Positions 6,037 through 7,194 of a DNA stretch of 7,194 nt are shown here, one piece after another. The translations under genes were made by a program, and so were the position numbers. The stretch is from Syntrophobacteria bacterium. GTDB lineage: Bacteria; Desulfobacterota; Syntrophobacteria; JARFUL01. The notes under the pieces are model-generated. The model did no database searches. It worked only from the letters and a program-made list of their open reading frames with translations, and was not told where the DNA came from. Numbering within the stretch: position 1 is the stretch's first letter; each line of letters begins with the position of its first letter. Where the stretch lies: assembly GCA_029289015.1 (NCBI GenBank), contig JARFUL010000118.1, positions 1 to 7,194 of the forward strand, read 5' to 3'.

Positions 6037-6053
6037 AAGTTGACACTCAACTT
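6037..6053 (+). promoter_or_regulatory. Palindromic operator candidate over the -35 box
   Basis: AAGTTGA-CAC-TCAACTT is a perfect inverted repeat with seven-base arms and a three-base centre. It contains the whole TTGACA -35 box (6040-6045), a typical place for a repressor. The T-run after it is short and the stem AT-rich, so a terminator role is less likely. The spacing does not match FNR sites (TTGAT-N4-ATCAA). The binding protein is unknown. Confidence 0.5.
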
Positions 6054-6069
6054 TTCCCCTCTGTAAAAT
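6040..6069 (+). promoter_or_regulatory. Strong sigma70-type promoter for the lipoprotein gene
   Basis: TTGACA (6040-6045, six of six) and TAAAAT (6064-6069, five of six) are separated by 18 bases in an AT-rich island within GC-rich DNA. Transcription should start near 6076, giving a leader of about 57 bases before the ATG at 6133. Three dyads overlap or flank it, so it is probably regulated. Confidence 0.8.
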
Positions 6070-6074
6070 TTTAC
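6063..6074 (+). promoter_or_regulatory. 12-bp perfect palindrome over the -10 box
   Basis: GTAAAATTTTAC is its own reverse complement and covers the -10 hexamer (6064-6069). It could be a repressor site, or simply an A/T run around the -10. An AT-rich palindrome at a -10 box arises by chance more easily than the other two dyads, so support is modest. Confidence 0.3.
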
Positions 6075-6118
6075 GATATAAAGGCGATGGCCTGAGAGCG
6101 TTCTTAAAACCCCTAAAA

Positions 6119-6146
6119 AAGAGGTCCTTTTCATGGCCCAAAAAGG
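6119..6146 (+). promoter_or_regulatory. Ribosome site and possible start-codon hairpin of the lipoprotein gene
   Basis: AAGAGG (6119-6124) is eight bases before the ATG at 6133 and fixes the start. CCTTTT (6126-6131) can pair with AAAAGG (6141-6146), leaving the start codon in a nine-base loop. The stem is weak and its effect on translation is uncertain. Confidence 0.55.
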
Positions 6147-7194
6147 CACCGCATCAAGGGTGAAGGGCGTTGCGACGCGGCTTTTGTTTTGGACGCTGAT
6201 TCTCGGTCTTGCGTTCTGGGGCTGCGCTCCCGGTCCCAAGGTCAAGGACGAGAAGGACCTCTTGCCGCGCGATCTGAGAGCCCTCCTCGAGGGCGAGTAC
6301 CAGGTAACCGACCAGCTCAAGGACAATCCCCCCCGAACCGTCGCGGTGCTCCCCTTCGACAACCTCACCGATAAAGACGAGGCCTTCGAGGTGGTGCGCA
6401 AGGCCTTCTACAACCACTTCAGCTCCCTGCCCTATATAGACGTGGAGATAGCCCTGGTGGACGACCGCCTGAAGGGCGCAGACCTCTTCGACCCCGCGAA
6501 GGTCGCGAAGGCCGCGCCCCAGGACCTGGGGAGCATAGTGGGCGCCGACGCGGTGGTCTACGGCGACATCACCCACTACGACCGCATCTACGCGGTGGCC
6601 TATTCCCGGGTCTCCGTGGGGGCTGAACTGAAGATGATGGACACCAAGACCGGCGCGCTTCTCTGGTCGGGCAGGCACAAGGAGTCCATCCACGCGGGGG
6701 GGCTTCCCACCGGGCCGGTGGGGCTGATACTCACGGCCATCTCCACCGCGGTAAACCTCAGAACCATACAGCTCTACCGCTGCTCCGACGACCTTTTCAG
6801 GGAGATGGTGAAGTCCATCCCCGGGCCGCCCCTGGCCAAGACCATGATGCCGCCCGCGATCAAGATTCTCGTCCAGGACGCGGCGGGAACGCCCAGGAAG
6901 GCCGGCGACGTCATCAAGGTGGCCATGGAGGGCGACCCCCACAACCGGGCGTTCTTCGACATAGGGACCTTCAAGACCCGCATCGCGATGACGGAGCAGC
7001 AAAAAGGGGTCTACGTGGGCGAATACCGGGTCCTGCCCGGGGACAACGTGACCAGGGCCATCATAACCGGGCACCTGCTCGACGACCAGGGGTTCGAATC
7101 CACCTGGATCGACGCGCTGGGCACGGTTACCATAGACACCGCGCCGCCCGAAAAGCCCAGGGGTCTCAAGGCCTTGGGAAGGAGCGAGCGGATA
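6133..7194 (+). CDS. GNA1162/DUF799-type lipoprotein with Ig- and FN3-like segments, 3'-truncated by window edge
   Basis: The frame is open from the ATG at 6133 to the last base; 354 residues are visible and the end is missing. Residues 1-30 form an export signal: basic start (R9, K11, R16), hydrophobic core 17-29, then G30-C31. The bases before the cysteine (F-W-G-C) are not the ideal L-A-G-C lipobox, but a lipoprotein is likely. Residues about 67-230 match the GNA1162 (DUF799) group of putative lipoproteins with a TolB/CsgG-like fold: TVAVLPFDNLTDKDEAFEV (69-87), VGADAVVYGDITHYD (136-150), and MMDTKTGALLWSGRH (168-182). Residues about 242-335 look like an Ig-like beta domain ending GTVTID, and from 336 the text PPEKPRGLKAL resembles the start of an FN3 domain. 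An envelope assembly or surface role is inferred. It has its own well-formed promoter, separate from the upstream cluster. Confidence 0.82.
   Translation, partial: MAQKGTASRVKGVATRLLFWTLILGLAFWGCAPGPKVKDEKDLLPRDLRALLEGEYQVTDQLKDNPPRTVAVLPFDNLTDKDEAFEVVRKAFYNHFSSLPYIDVEIALVDDRLKGADLFDPAKVAKAAPQDLGSIVGADAVVYGDITHYDRIYAVAYSRVSVGAELKMMDTKTGALLWSGRHKESIHAGGLPTGPVGLILTAISTAVNLRTIQLYRCSDDLFREMVKSIPGPPLAKTMMPPAIKILVQDAAGTPRKAGDVIKVAMEGDPHNRAFFDIGTFKTRIAMTEQQKGVYVGEYRVLPGDNVTRAIITGHLLDDQGFESTWIDALGTVTIDTAPPEKPRGLKALGRSERI

Noticed and set aside
6037..6053. FNR-type site from the TTGA...TCAA halves
   Set aside because: The halves are three bases apart, whereas FNR sites (TTGAT-N4-ATCAA) place them six apart, and the local Crp-like protein lacks the cysteines for an iron-sulphur cluster.

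Overview
The window is a GC-rich, almost fully coding stretch of a bacterial chromosome with every gene on the + strand. Heavy use of AGG (Arg) and ATA (Ile) codons despite high GC, an mreB cytoskeleton gene, a GAF/GGDEF-type sensor and a lipoprotein of the GNA1162 (DUF799) kind followed by Ig/FN3-like segments suggest a Gram-negative of the former Deltaproteobacteria (Desulfobacterota and relatives) or a similar uncultured lineage. That placement is inference. I see no mobile element, tRNA, rRNA, CRISPR array or phage gene, and no gene-free stretch longer than 135 bases.

Layout. (1) 3-4008 is a tightly packed run: the 3' part of a GAF-GAF-degenerate GGDEF protein, then mreB after a 16-base gap, an inositol-monophosphatase-family gene (suhB) that starts on TTG inside the mreB stop, and an AI-2E/PerM-type membrane protein one base after suhB. 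These four are probably one operon. (2) 4009-4123 is a 115-base spacer holding a possible terminator hairpin and a possible sigma70-like promoter that overlap. (3) 4124-5997 is a second cluster: a YihY/BrkB-type membrane protein, a 92-residue half-size Gdt1/UPF0016 cation transporter, and a Crp-family protein with a cyclic-nucleotide-binding domain. (4) 5998-6132 is an AT-richer control region with a near-consensus promoter and three dyad symmetries, one of which resembles a CRP (or Rex) operator. (5) 6133-7194 is a lipoprotein gene that runs off the right edge.

How the genes fit together. The common theme is the cell envelope: shape (MreB), several inner-membrane proteins of uncertain substrate, ion homeostasis (Gdt1) and an exported lipoprotein. 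Two putative signal-input proteins flank them: the GAF/GGDEF remnant, which looks unable to make cyclic di-GMP, and the Crp-like protein, whose nucleotide pocket looks intact but whose DNA-recognition helix does not match CRP. The best candidate for something new is the control region at 6007-6074. A TGTGA-N6-TCACT dyad lies about 61.5 bases upstream of the predicted transcription start, and two further palindromes cover the -35 and -10 boxes. Apart from these points the families are known, and I found no clear wholly new system.
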